A stretch of 64,000 bases of DNA, taken from positions 62,001-126,000 of the forward strand of contig CANQIP010000002.1 in assembly GCA_947623955.1 (NCBI GenBank). The letters run 5' to 3'. Source of the stretch: an uncultured Clostridia bacterium (GTDB taxonomy: Bacteria; Bacillota; Clostridia; UBA1381). Position numbers and translations under genes: made by a program. Positions 38,415-47,705 of this stretch are shown here, piece by piece. Positions within the stretch are counted from its first letter, which is position 1, and every line of letters starts with the position of its first letter. The notes beneath the pieces were generated by a model. It had not been told where the DNA came from. It ran no database searches and saw only the letters and a list, made by a program, of their open reading frames with translations.

Positions 38415-39134
38415 TTGAGGATTATACTGTTTCTGATAGGTCTTGCCCTGTCTTTGGACGGTCTTTACTGCGGATACATGGGTTCTATGGGCGCGGGCGA
38501 GGGAGTTATCGTTGCGTTCGGCGTTGTTTTTCTGCTTTGGGCGTCCTTTTACGACGCGTTTCGGGCAAAGAAGTTTCTTAAATTCTTAAAAGGCTTATTT
38601 GTGACCGTGCTGTCACTCTGCGTACTGTACTCCTGTTTTGTGTGCGTGATGGGAAGATTTGACAGCGACAAGGGCAACGAGGAATACGTCATCATACTCG
38701 GCTCGCCGCTAAAGGACAACGAGCCTACCGATATACTCAAAAGCCGTCTCGACACGGCTGTAAATTACCTTAACGGTCACCCGGGCGTTACGGCGATAGT
38801 ATCCGGCTCGCGCAGCGGACACAACGCTCTTTCCGAGGCGAGAGCGATGAACAACTATCTTGTGTCGAACGGCATAGACGACGACCGTATTATGGTTGAC
38901 GAAAGCGCGTTTAACACGCACGAAACCTTTTTAAACGCAAAGGGCATTGTAAACGACGCAAAAACCGTGTTTATAACGAGTGAATTTCACGTCCTGCGCT
39001 CCCTGCAAATGGCTGACATGTGCGGTATTAAAAACGCCTTGCACATAGGCGCTCCGACGCCGCCGGAGCAAATTCCGGCATGCTGCGCGCGGGAAATTCT
39101 GGCTGAAATAGCCTCCGTGCGGTACTACCTGTAA
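38415..39134 (+). CDS. YdcF/SanA-like DUF218 family membrane protein
   Basis: EYVIILGSPLKDNEPTDILKSRLDTAVNYLNGHPGVTAIVSGSR; ESAFNTHETFLNAKGI; TSEFHVLRS. Confidence 0.88.
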   Translation: MRIILFLIGLALSLDGLYCGYMGSMGAGEGVIVAFGVVFLLWASFYDAFRAKKFLKFLKGLFVTVLSLCVLYSCFVCVMGRFDSDKGNEEYVIILGSPLKDNEPTDILKSRLDTAVNYLNGHPGVTAIVSGSRSGHNALSEARAMNNYLVSNGIDDDRIMVDESAFNTHETFLNAKGIVNDAKTVFITSEFHVLRSLQMADMCGIKNALHIGAPTPPEQIPACCAREILAEIASVRYYL

Positions 39135-39143
39135 ACGATACAC

Positions 39144-39170
39144 GCCCGCGCTCTGCGCGGGTTTTTTCGC
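39144..39170 (+). terminator. Intrinsic terminator
   Basis: CCCGCGCTCTGCGCGGGTTTTTT. Confidence 0.85.
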
Positions 39171-39257
39171 TTTTTGGGGACCGGATTTGACAACGGCGCA
39201 AAAATTTAGTATAATAGTGGGTAAGTCTATAAACAGTAAACAAGCGAGGTTTTAAAT

Positions 39258-40223
39258 ATGAAAAAGATAATTTCGGCAATACTTGCCGCGGCTCTTACGC
39301 TGTGCGCCGTGCAGATGCCGTCAATGGCGGCGGAAAGCTGGCGCGAGGCGTTTGTGACGCGTATAATGAAGGTCATGTCGTCCGACCCGACGTACAACAA
39401 CGTCGCGCTCACCGACCTTGACAGCAACGGCATACCAGAGGCGTTCGTCCTCCGCGACGGCGCGGACGGCGGCATAAGCGCGGGATTTACCATGAACGGC
39501 AACTCCATTTCGTCAATAGAAATCCCCGGCAACATCATAGGAACGTGTATGTCGGACATTACCGTTTACAACGACAACGGACGCCTCATATTCGTCGGAC
39601 GCGAGGTGCCGCGCTATTCGTCGGTTATAAACTACTACAAGCTGATATTTGACGGCAAAACGCTTACGGCGCAGAAGATACTCAAATCCTACGTCAATAT
39701 GTACCCGACCGTTCCGTACAGCGATATGTACGGCAGAGACTTCCTGACGAACGGCTACCCGAACAGGACGAAGATAAAAAGTTTTGTGGACAGCTACGAC
39801 AGCATAAACACGCTTACGGCGACAAACTCAGCCGCGAAATTCATCGTGGACGGCGAAAATGTTGAAATCTCGGGCTATACGGTAAACGACTCGAACTATT
39901 ATAAAATCCGCGACATAGCCATGATTTTGAGAACGACCGCGTCTCGGTTCGACGTGTCGTGGGACGAGTACCTCGGCGGAATAACGATTTCCCGCGGAGT
40001 TAAATATACTATCGTCGGCGGTGAGCTGGGCGGAGAAAGGGAAACGGCTTTGAACGTCAACCAGAGCAGCGCGCCCGTTTACGTGGACGGCGAGGAAAGG
40101 GATATGCTTTCCTACAACATAAACGGCAACACCTACTTCAAGATACGCGACATAAGCGATATGGTCGGATTTTCGGTTGACTGGGACGGCGAGCAGCAAG
40201 CCGTTATAATCAGAACGGAATAA
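39258..40223 (+). CDS. Secreted stalk-domain (copper-amine-oxidase-N-like) protein
   Basis: Signal peptide; FKIRDISDMVGFSVDWDGEQQAVIIRTE; promoter TTGACA-17-TATAAT at 39187-39215. Confidence 0.8.
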   Translation: MKKIISAILAAALTLCAVQMPSMAAESWREAFVTRIMKVMSSDPTYNNVALTDLDSNGIPEAFVLRDGADGGISAGFTMNGNSISSIEIPGNIIGTCMSDITVYNDNGRLIFVGREVPRYSSVINYYKLIFDGKTLTAQKILKSYVNMYPTVPYSDMYGRDFLTNGYPNRTKIKSFVDSYDSINTLTATNSAAKFIVDGENVEISGYTVNDSNYYKIRDIAMILRTTASRFDVSWDEYLGGITISRGVKYTIVGGELGGERETALNVNQSSAPVYVDGEERDMLSYNINGNTYFKIRDISDMVGFSVDWDGEQQAVIIRTE

Positions 40224-40224
40224 A

Positions 40225-41118
40225 ATGTATAACATAAGGAAAAAACTGTGGATACTGACGATACTGCTGTTTTCGTCGGCGGCTCTGATTGCGTGGATAT
40301 TCCCCGCGAATGACGAGTATACGCCCGTCGCGCCGACGGGCGCGGTCACGGCGCAGGCGCAGAACGAAAACGAGCCGCTGTTTGGAGGAGACGTAGAACG
40401 TTTCGCGGCGCACCGAGGGTACTCCGGCTACGCGCCCGAAAACAGTATTTCGGCGTTTGAATTTGCCGGTAAAATGGGCTTTTGGGGCATAGAAACCGAT
40501 ATTTCCGAAACGAGCGACGGCGCGTTCGTGTGCATACACGACGACACGCTCGACCGCACCACCGACGGCGAGGGCAAGGTTACGGATTTCACGCTCGAAA
40601 AACTCGGCGAGTTCAGCATAGATACCGGCAACTATTTAAAACGCACCGAAAACCGCAAAATACCGACGTTCGAGGAATACCTCGACATATGCGGCGAGTA
40701 TGGCTGCACGGCTGTCGTGGAAATAAAAACGATAAAGAATTACGACGCGTTCCTGTCAGTCATTTACGAGCGCGGCATGGACAATAACTGCGTTATAATC
40801 GGCGCGGTAAAGGATTTAAAAGAGATACGGTCGCGCGACAGCAAAATACCCGTTCTCAACATCGGCTACTATCCCGAACCCTACACGGACAACATAAAAG
40901 CAATCGAAGAAATAGACGGTGAAAAGGGCGTTCTCTACAACTACCCGCAGGTGGATAAAAGGGCTGTAAAAGCGACGCACGACAAGGGCTTGTACTGCGC
41001 GGTATGGGCTGTGGACGAGGAGGATGTCGCGGAGGAATATATAGAGGCGGGTGTTGACTTTATCGTCACAAACGAAATCCCCGCACGTCTTGAACATATG
41101 GTGAACGAAAACGAATAA
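40225..41118 (+). CDS. Glycerophosphodiester phosphodiesterase
   Basis: AAHRGYSGYAPENSISAFEFAGKMGFWGIETDISETSDGAFVCIHDDTLDRTTDG. Confidence 0.93.
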   Translation: MYNIRKKLWILTILLFSSAALIAWIFPANDEYTPVAPTGAVTAQAQNENEPLFGGDVERFAAHRGYSGYAPENSISAFEFAGKMGFWGIETDISETSDGAFVCIHDDTLDRTTDGEGKVTDFTLEKLGEFSIDTGNYLKRTENRKIPTFEEYLDICGEYGCTAVVEIKTIKNYDAFLSVIYERGMDNNCVIIGAVKDLKEIRSRDSKIPVLNIGYYPEPYTDNIKAIEEIDGEKGVLYNYPQVDKRAVKATHDKGLYCAVWAVDEEDVAEEYIEAGVDFIVTNEIPARLEHMVNENE

Positions 41119-41129
41119 CAAACCGTAAA

Positions 41130-41164
41130 AAAACAAGGATTTCCGTTTCGGAAATCCTTGTTTT
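41130..41164. terminator. Bidirectional terminator between convergent genes
   Basis: AAAACAAGGATTTCC-GTTTC-GGAAATCCTTGTTTT. Confidence 0.9.
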
Positions 41165-41174
41165 GATAATCGGA

Positions 41175-42530
41175 TTAAATTTTAATTTCCGTCCACTTAC
41201 CCTTTTTAAATCGTATTGTGGCGAATATGTACCTTGCTACCTGGTCGCCGAGAACGCCGAGCCATATGCCGTTTATTCCCCAGCCGAGCGTGTAGCCGCA
41301 TAAAAGCCCGACAAATGTACGGATAATCGTTACGCTTATCGTACTCGCGACGGCGGTGTAAAGCGTGTCGCCCGCGCCGCGCAGGCAGCCCATATAGATT
41401 ACCTGCCGTATCTGGAACAGCACCGTCACGATTATGATATACATGATACCAATGCCGATCGAGATGATTTCTTCCTCCTTAAAGAACATACTCATCAAGA
41501 GACGCGCCCCGAAGAAGTACAGCACGGCGAGTACCACCGAAATTATACCGCCTATCATCTGGCACACGCTGCCGTATTCCTTCGCCTTGTCGGGCTTTTT
41601 TTCACCGAGACTTCGTCCGATAAGCGCGACCGCAGCCGCCTGCAGGCCGTCGCCGAACGAGAACGACAGACCCATTATGTTCATGCCGACCTGATGCGCA
41701 GCCATAGCCGCGTTACCCTGCTTGGCAGCCATTATAGCCGTCGCCATAAAGCCTATACGCATAAGTATCTGCTCGAAGAACACGCTGTAGCCGACATGTA
41801 CGATATTTTTGAACGCCCTCACGGTCGGGCGGATTTTTTCCTTTATTATGTACGGTATCGACACAAATCCCGACGGTTTCATTATGGAAATGATACTCAT
41901 TATACACGACACAACCGTGCCGAGTACCGTCGCGAGAGCCGCGCCCATTATGCCGAGCGCGGGGAAACCGCAGTGTCCGTTTATCAGGAAAAAGTTAAAG
42001 ATTATGTTTATCGTGTTCGAGGTTATGTTTGTGCGCATCGTTATGCGCGTGTTGCCTACGCCGCGCTGCGCGCTGTTTATACCCATCTGCACGCAGTTGA
42101 ATATCATGCCGCCCATGATTATGCGGTAGTAAAGCACCGCGCTGTCATGCGTTTCGGGCGTAGAGCCGCAGAAGGTCATTATCGCCGGCGCGAAAATGCA
42201 CAGTCCCACGCCGAGAATGACCGACAAAAACACGATTATCGCGAGCGACGTGTACAGAACCGAGTTCGCGCTCTTTTTGTCGTTCTCACCGAAACGCCGC
42301 GCCACGAGCGCGGAAATCGACACGTTCAGCGCGATAAACACCGACAGTCCCATAAATTTCGGCTGTGCCGTCAGTCCGACAGCCGCGACGGCGTTCGCGC
42401 CCAGCGAGCTTACCATCAGCGAGTCCACAAGTCCGGCAAACGCGATAAAAAAAGACTCAATCATCGCCGGTACAGCCATGTTGAGCGATGATTTTATCAT
42501 GCGTTTATTGTATTTCATCATATATAACAC
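41175..42530 (-). CDS. MATE family efflux transporter
   Basis: 12-TM MATE layout: AVAAVGLTAQPKFMGLSVFIALNVSISALVARRFGE. Confidence 0.9.
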   Translation of the reverse strand: MLYMMKYNKRMIKSSLNMAVPAMIESFFIAFAGLVDSLMVSSLGANAVAAVGLTAQPKFMGLSVFIALNVSISALVARRFGENDKKSANSVLYTSLAIIVFLSVILGVGLCIFAPAIMTFCGSTPETHDSAVLYYRIIMGGMIFNCVQMGINSAQRGVGNTRITMRTNITSNTINIIFNFFLINGHCGFPALGIMGAALATVLGTVVSCIMSIISIMKPSGFVSIPYIIKEKIRPTVRAFKNIVHVGYSVFFEQILMRIGFMATAIMAAKQGNAAMAAHQVGMNIMGLSFSFGDGLQAAAVALIGRSLGEKKPDKAKEYGSVCQMIGGIISVVLAVLYFFGARLLMSMFFKEEEIISIGIGIMYIIIVTVLFQIRQVIYMGCLRGAGDTLYTAVASTISVTIIRTFVGLLCGYTLGWGINGIWLGVLGDQVARYIFATIRFKKGKWTEIKI

Positions 42531-42539
42531 TTCCCCAAT

Positions 42540-43028
42540 CTATTCGTCCGCATATTCGGATTTTAAAATGTCAATACAATTTTTTATGTCCCCGAAGCTG
42601 TAACCGCGGTACAAGAAATATCTGATACATTTGTCCGCGTTCTTTCTGTCAAAATCACCCTTAAGCTTTTTCTCCACAAGAGGCAGCAGCGTTTCCGCCT
42701 CGTCGCCGTCAAGCTCTCCTACCGCCTCCTCGATATATTCCGCGTCTATGCCCTTCGAGTACAGCTCCTGCCTTATTCTTCGCAAGCCGTACTTTTTGAG
42801 GTTCTTTAAATCACGCGCCTTCGTGAGCGCGTACTGTCTGTCGTTTACAAAGCCGTATTCGCGGCAGAAACTCATTACCGTTTCAATATCCTCTTCGCGC
42901 GCTCCCGCGATTTTAAGCTTATCCGAAAGCTCCTTTTCGCTGTGGGCGCGGTACTCCAAAAGCCTTAACGCCTTATCCTTCGTTTCCTCGTAGGTAAGCT
43001 CTTTTTTCTCGTATCTTCCTTTTCTCAT
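42540..43028 (-). CDS. recX: Regulatory protein RecX
   Basis: ALRLLEYRAHSEKELSDKLKIAG...YGLRRIRQELYSKGID. Confidence 0.9.
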   Translation of the reverse strand: MRKGRYEKKELTYEETKDKALRLLEYRAHSEKELSDKLKIAGAREEDIETVMSFCREYGFVNDRQYALTKARDLKNLKKYGLRRIRQELYSKGIDAEYIEEAVGELDGDEAETLLPLVEKKLKGDFDRKNADKCIRYFLYRGYSFGDIKNCIDILKSEYADE

Positions 43029-44224
43029 TTCAATTCAAAATAGCTGAACAGCCTGCCTATATCCAGTCCGCCCACAACCTTATCCTTATATTTTTCACGA
43101 AGATGGTCGTAACCCAGCACCATCTGCTCGGAACGTATGCCGTAGCCGAGCGACATGTACGCCTCGATGTACGCCGACAGGTGGTCGCAGCAGCGCACAA
43201 GCTGACCGTCCATCGGGTTATACTTATCCTCGTTGTATTTTTCGTTTATAATATCCGTTGTTGTGATTTCCAAATCACCGTCGTTAATCACCTTGGAGTC
43301 AAACTCGTTTTCGGTGTAGTATTCTATATCCCTGTGCCACTCGGGCGGCAGCAGCGGATATATGATCTTACGCATCTGCTCGTCCTCGATTTCGCTTATG
43401 AGACTGTCGAGACCTTTAACGCTGTTTTTAACCGGCGACACAATATCGCGCGTCAAAACCTCCGGCAGGTCGTGGAAAAGTCCCGTGAAAAAGTTGTTTT
43501 GGAGCCGTTTCGGGCAGGGATCTTTAAGCTCCAGCGTCACAAAGTACGACAGTATCGCCACGACAAGCATATGCCCCATTACGAACGTCTGCGGCATCCT
43601 CTCGGCTTTCGCCCACCGCTGCTGGTAGCGCAGCTTGCCGATAAGCGACAAAAACTGCTGCAGATACTCGCTGCCCGCGAAATACCGAAAACCCGCGAAC
43701 GTGTCGCACGCCGCAAGTCCCTGCGCCATTTCGTTTTTGACCTGCTCTATGCCGAACGTCTCGCCGTTCATCGGGTAGATTATCTTAAATTCCCAGTTGC
43801 TCGCGTGGTAGTGCGCCGCCTTCAGGATTTTCTTTTCGAGCGCGGAGTAATCCTTGTCGGAGTAATATTTCTCCATACGCTCAAAAAACCCGCCGCCTAT
43901 CTCACGCATACCGTCCTCAAGCTGCGACAACACCCAGCGGTCTATCTGATAACCCTTTTCCTCAACCAGCTTGTGGTATATCGGCGGCTTTATGTCGGTC
44001 ATTACAATTCTGTGGAAAAACTCGAATATGCCGCCCTCGATAAGGCGTACCATATCCACGCCCTCACCCTCGCACCTCGCGAGAACGTAGGCGTAGAACA
44101 TCTTATGCGCCTGCTTGTCAAGCTCGGTAAAGCCCGTCCACGGGCGGATATGGTCGTTCCACCGCTGTATCGACGCCGCCTCGTACATGAGCGTTATAAG
44201 AGATTTTTTTATCATGGCTTTCAC
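43025..44224 (-). CDS. HD-domain phosphohydrolase (YfbR-like)
   Basis: FVMGHMLVVAILSYF...FFTGLFHDLPEVLTRDIVSPVK. Confidence 0.8.
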   Translation of the reverse strand: MKAMIKKSLITLMYEAASIQRWNDHIRPWTGFTELDKQAHKMFYAYVLARCEGEGVDMVRLIEGGIFEFFHRIVMTDIKPPIYHKLVEEKGYQIDRWVLSQLEDGMREIGGGFFERMEKYYSDKDYSALEKKILKAAHYHASNWEFKIIYPMNGETFGIEQVKNEMAQGLAACDTFAGFRYFAGSEYLQQFLSLIGKLRYQQRWAKAERMPQTFVMGHMLVVAILSYFVTLELKDPCPKRLQNNFFTGLFHDLPEVLTRDIVSPVKNSVKGLDSLISEIEDEQMRKIIYPLLPPEWHRDIEYYTENEFDSKVINDGDLEITTTDIINEKYNEDKYNPMDGQLVRCCDHLSAYIEAYMSLGYGIRSEQMVLGYDHLREKYKDKVVGGLDIGRLFSYFELK

Positions 44225-44240
44225 CTCTGAAAAAAATTTA

Positions 44241-45458
44241 TTACTCTCTCGTTACCTTGTAGCCGTTCTTTTCAAGCGTTTTTACTACTCTTTCTCCGTG
44301 CTCGCGTCCGCCGACGTCGCACGCGATGTGTATTATAACCTCGTTCGGGTCGAGGTCGGGACTCAATCTGTCGTACTGCACCATGACTATATTCGCGTTT
44401 TCCTTCGCGAGAATGTCGGAAAGGTGTCCGAGACTGCCCGGTATGTCGAGCAGCGTCGCCGCAAATTTCAGCTTTCTCTCACGCGACATAAGACCAAGTT
44501 CGATAATTCTGTTCACAAAGCTAACGTCTATGTTACCGCCCGACAGCACGCACACGACCTTTTTACCCTTAACGTCTATCTTGTTGTTCAAAACAGCCGC
44601 GAGCGTCGTCGCGCCGGCGGGTTCGACCATCTGCTTTGTTCTTTCCAAAAGCAGCAGTATAGCCTCGGAAATTTCCGCGTCGCTCACCGTCACAACGTCG
44701 TCGGCGTACCTGTTTATTATCTCCATCGTCTTGTCGCCCGGAGCTTTTACCGCTATGCCGTCGGCTATCGTCGCGGCTGTGTCGGTGACGATTTTCTTCT
44801 TTTGCTTAAACGATTTGCATATCGCGGGCGCGCCCTCCGCCTGTACGCCGATTATCTGTACGCGCGGATTTATCTGCTTGATGCACGCCGCGACACCGGC
44901 TAAAAGTCCGCCGCCGCCCGCAGGCACAAGCACCATGTCGACCGTCGGCAAATCTTCGAGTATCTCTATACCGATCGTACCCTGACCCGCCATTACCTCC
45001 AAATCGTCAAACGGGTGGAGAAACGTCGCGCCCTCTTTTTCGGCGATTTCAACGGCTTTGTTGTAAGCGTCGTCATAGCAGTCGCCGTGCAGCACCACCT
45101 TCGCGCCGTAGCCCTCGGTCGCGCTGACCTTCGCAATAGGCGTTGACTTTGGCATTACGATTGTCGCGGGTATCGAGTGTACGTGCGACGCGTACGCCAC
45201 GCCCTGTGCGTGGTTGCCCGCCGACGACGCGACAGCCGACTTTATCTCGCCCCTTTCAACGAGAGCCGCTATTTTATTTGATGCTCCTCTTATCTTGAAC
45301 GAGCCTGTTTTCTGCTGGTTTTCGTATTTTAAATACACGTCCGCGCCCGTCATGCGCGAGAACGTCTCCGACTGCTCTATCGACGTTCTGTGTATCGTCG
45401 GCGCGAGCCTTGCCGCTGCTTTTTCGATTTCCTTCAGTTCTAAATCCATTATGTACAT
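44241..45458 (-). CDS. ilvA: Threonine ammonia-lyase
   Basis: KYENQQKTGSFKIRGASNKI; ASSAGNHAQGVAYAS; C-terminal ACT-like domain. Confidence 0.92.
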   Translation of the reverse strand: MYIMDLELKEIEKAAARLAPTIHRTSIEQSETFSRMTGADVYLKYENQQKTGSFKIRGASNKIAALVERGEIKSAVASSAGNHAQGVAYASHVHSIPATIVMPKSTPIAKVSATEGYGAKVVLHGDCYDDAYNKAVEIAEKEGATFLHPFDDLEVMAGQGTIGIEILEDLPTVDMVLVPAGGGGLLAGVAACIKQINPRVQIIGVQAEGAPAICKSFKQKKKIVTDTAATIADGIAVKAPGDKTMEIINRYADDVVTVSDAEISEAILLLLERTKQMVEPAGATTLAAVLNNKIDVKGKKVVCVLSGGNIDVSFVNRIIELGLMSRERKLKFAATLLDIPGSLGHLSDILAKENANIVMVQYDRLSPDLDPNEVIIHIACDVGGREHGERVVKTLEKNGYKVTRE

Positions 45459-45544
45459 TCCTTTCGTTTTTATCCTAAGTTATTATTATATAACAAAAAA
45501 TTGCTTTTTTCAATAGTAACCGAGGATTTTATTGTGTGCCTCCC

Positions 45545-46657
45545 CTACTCCATTAACCCCTTCATCTTCAGCACATGTTTTACGGCGTTATTGAGCGTTT
45601 CCTCGGAAACAGCGCCGCTTTTCACGCCTTCGAGGATTTGATTATACGCGCCGTTATAATCGGTCACGATAAGCAAATCATTACCGGCGTTCACCGCCCT
45701 GATATACACGTTCTCAATATCCTTCACCGCGCCCATATCAATATCGTCGGTCATTATAACGCCGTCAAAGCCGAGCTCGCCGCGCAGTATGTCATGCACC
45801 GACGGCGACAGCGACGCGGGGTTTTCACTGTCCAATCCCTCAACTATATTGTGCGACACAAGCACGCAGCTCGCACCCGCGTCGATACCCGCCTTAAACG
45901 GAAGAAAATCCGTCTCTCTTATCTCGTCACCGCTTTTTGAGTTGCGCACCTCGCCCTTGTGGCTGTCGCCCGTGACCTCGCCGTAGCCGGGGAAATGCTT
46001 TAGCACGCTGTAAATGCCCGTTTCACGCATCGCCGCCACCGTCTTTGAAATAAACTCCGCCGTTTCCTCGTACCCCTTACCGAAGCTGCGGTCGTAAATA
46101 TACGTTTCGGGATTCGTCGAAACGTCCGCGACGGGCGCAAGGTTCATATTAACGCCGAGACTTAAAAGCAGCTCCGACTTCTCCGCCGCGTTTTCCACCA
46201 CCGCGTCCATACCGCCCTCGGCGTAAATCTCCTGAGGCGACTTGTACTTTTCGGGCGCGAGGTTCGGGTTGGAGCTTACGCGCACGACCGTGCCGCCCTC
46301 CTCGTCCGCGCCGATTACAAGCGGTATATCGCTCATCGACTGCAGATTATCCGTTTTCGCTGTCACCTCGTCGCGCGTGAGACCCTCGAAATCGCGTCCG
46401 AACATCAAAACGCCGCCCGGCTTTAACGCCATAAGACCTTCAAGCTCGTTCTGCTCTGGGTAACGCACGAACAAAATCTGTCCGACCTTTTCCTCAACCG
46501 TCATTGTGTCGAGCAGCGTCGGTTCGGGCGTGGGTTCGGACGTTACGACCGCCGTCGGTTCGGGCGCGGGTTCGGGCGTTTGCGGCGCACTGCCGCATGA
46601 TACGAGCGACAAACACATTAACACCATACCTATAACAGATGTGATTTTCATAATCAA
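45545..46657 (-). CDS. nagZ: Glycoside hydrolase family 3 beta-N-acetylhexosaminidase lipoprotein
   Basis: Lipobox LVSC; MTVEEKVGQILFVR; KHFPGYGEVTGDSH; VIMTDDIDMGAV. Confidence 0.88.
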   Translation of the reverse strand: MIMKITSVIGMVLMCLSLVSCGSAPQTPEPAPEPTAVVTSEPTPEPTLLDTMTVEEKVGQILFVRYPEQNELEGLMALKPGGVLMFGRDFEGLTRDEVTAKTDNLQSMSDIPLVIGADEEGGTVVRVSSNPNLAPEKYKSPQEIYAEGGMDAVVENAAEKSELLLSLGVNMNLAPVADVSTNPETYIYDRSFGKGYEETAEFISKTVAAMRETGIYSVLKHFPGYGEVTGDSHKGEVRNSKSGDEIRETDFLPFKAGIDAGASCVLVSHNIVEGLDSENPASLSPSVHDILRGELGFDGVIMTDDIDMGAVKDIENVYIRAVNAGNDLLIVTDYNGAYNQILEGVKSGAVSEETLNNAVKHVLKMKGLME

Positions 46658-47703
46658 TTCCTCCCTTTATTCGTACATTCCATAACATACTGCTCCAGCG
46701 CATCCCATTCGCCGACGCGCCCCTCTTTCACCGCGAGGTCTATCTCCGCGACGCGCTTTACCATCCACCTGAGCGCCGACGCGTCAAATCCGCGCGCGCT
46801 GTCGATGTATTTTCTTCCTATATAAGGACCCGTGCCGAGCGCGGCGATTATCTCGTTTTGCGGCGCGTCGCCCATCACCTTTACGCGCAAAAGCTTTTCA
46901 AAGTTCGACAGCATGAGATACAGTGTGCCGAACGCGCTGTCGTTCAGAGTTTTCATACCGCCGAGAACCGACATAGCCCTTGCCGCGTTACCCGTCATAA
47001 TTGCGTCCGTAAGCTCGAACGCCACGACCTGCATTGACTTTGAAACAACGCGCTCTATATCCGAGCGCAGAATTTCACCGTCACAGTACTCGAACAGCTT
47101 GTTAAGCTCGTTGTTTAAATTGTTAAGTCCGGGGTCGCACAGCGTTACGAGGTAGTACGCGTTTTCCTTCGACATCTTCACCTTCCTGTCAAGGCATTGC
47201 TTTACGACCCACGTCACAAGATCGGCGTCGCTGAGATAATTAAACTCGACAGCCGTACCCGCCTTTGCCGCAGCCTTGTACAGAACGCCGCGCTTGTCCA
47301 CAGCCGCCTCGTCGAATATTACGACCGTGTCGTCCGAAATACGCTTTAACTTCTCCGTCCAGAACTCCTTCTTTTCCTCGGGCGTCGCCGCGTCCTCTTT
47401 GTTCCTGCGGCTCGGCTTGAATATGCCGCTGTTTTTTATGTGTATGAGCTTTTTGTCGGTCATCATCGGAAACGACTCCCAAGCGTCGTCATACTCCGAC
47501 AGCGGTATGTCCGCGCCTTCAAGCTTTATCCTGTTAAACTCGGGAAAACCACCGTCCGGCACCATGTCCGCGACGCGCCCCACATACGTTTCGCGCAGAA
47601 ATTCCTCCTCGCCGAAAAAAAGGTAAAGCGGCGACAGCTTACCCTCTTTGAGCTGCTTTTTCAGATTTATCAAATCATCGTTCGTTTTTTTCTTATACGC
47701 CAT
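46654..47703 (-). CDS. holA: DNA polymerase III subunit delta
   Basis: LYLFFGEEEFLRETYVGRV. Confidence 0.9.
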   Translation of the reverse strand: MAYKKKTNDDLINLKKQLKEGKLSPLYLFFGEEEFLRETYVGRVADMVPDGGFPEFNRIKLEGADIPLSEYDDAWESFPMMTDKKLIHIKNSGIFKPSRRNKEDAATPEEKKEFWTEKLKRISDDTVVIFDEAAVDKRGVLYKAAAKAGTAVEFNYLSDADLVTWVVKQCLDRKVKMSKENAYYLVTLCDPGLNNLNNELNKLFEYCDGEILRSDIERVVSKSMQVVAFELTDAIMTGNAARAMSVLGGMKTLNDSAFGTLYLMLSNFEKLLRVKVMGDAPQNEIIAALGTGPYIGRKYIDSARGFDASALRWMVKRVAEIDLAVKEGRVGEWDALEQYVMECTNKGRN

Positions 47704-47705
47704 CT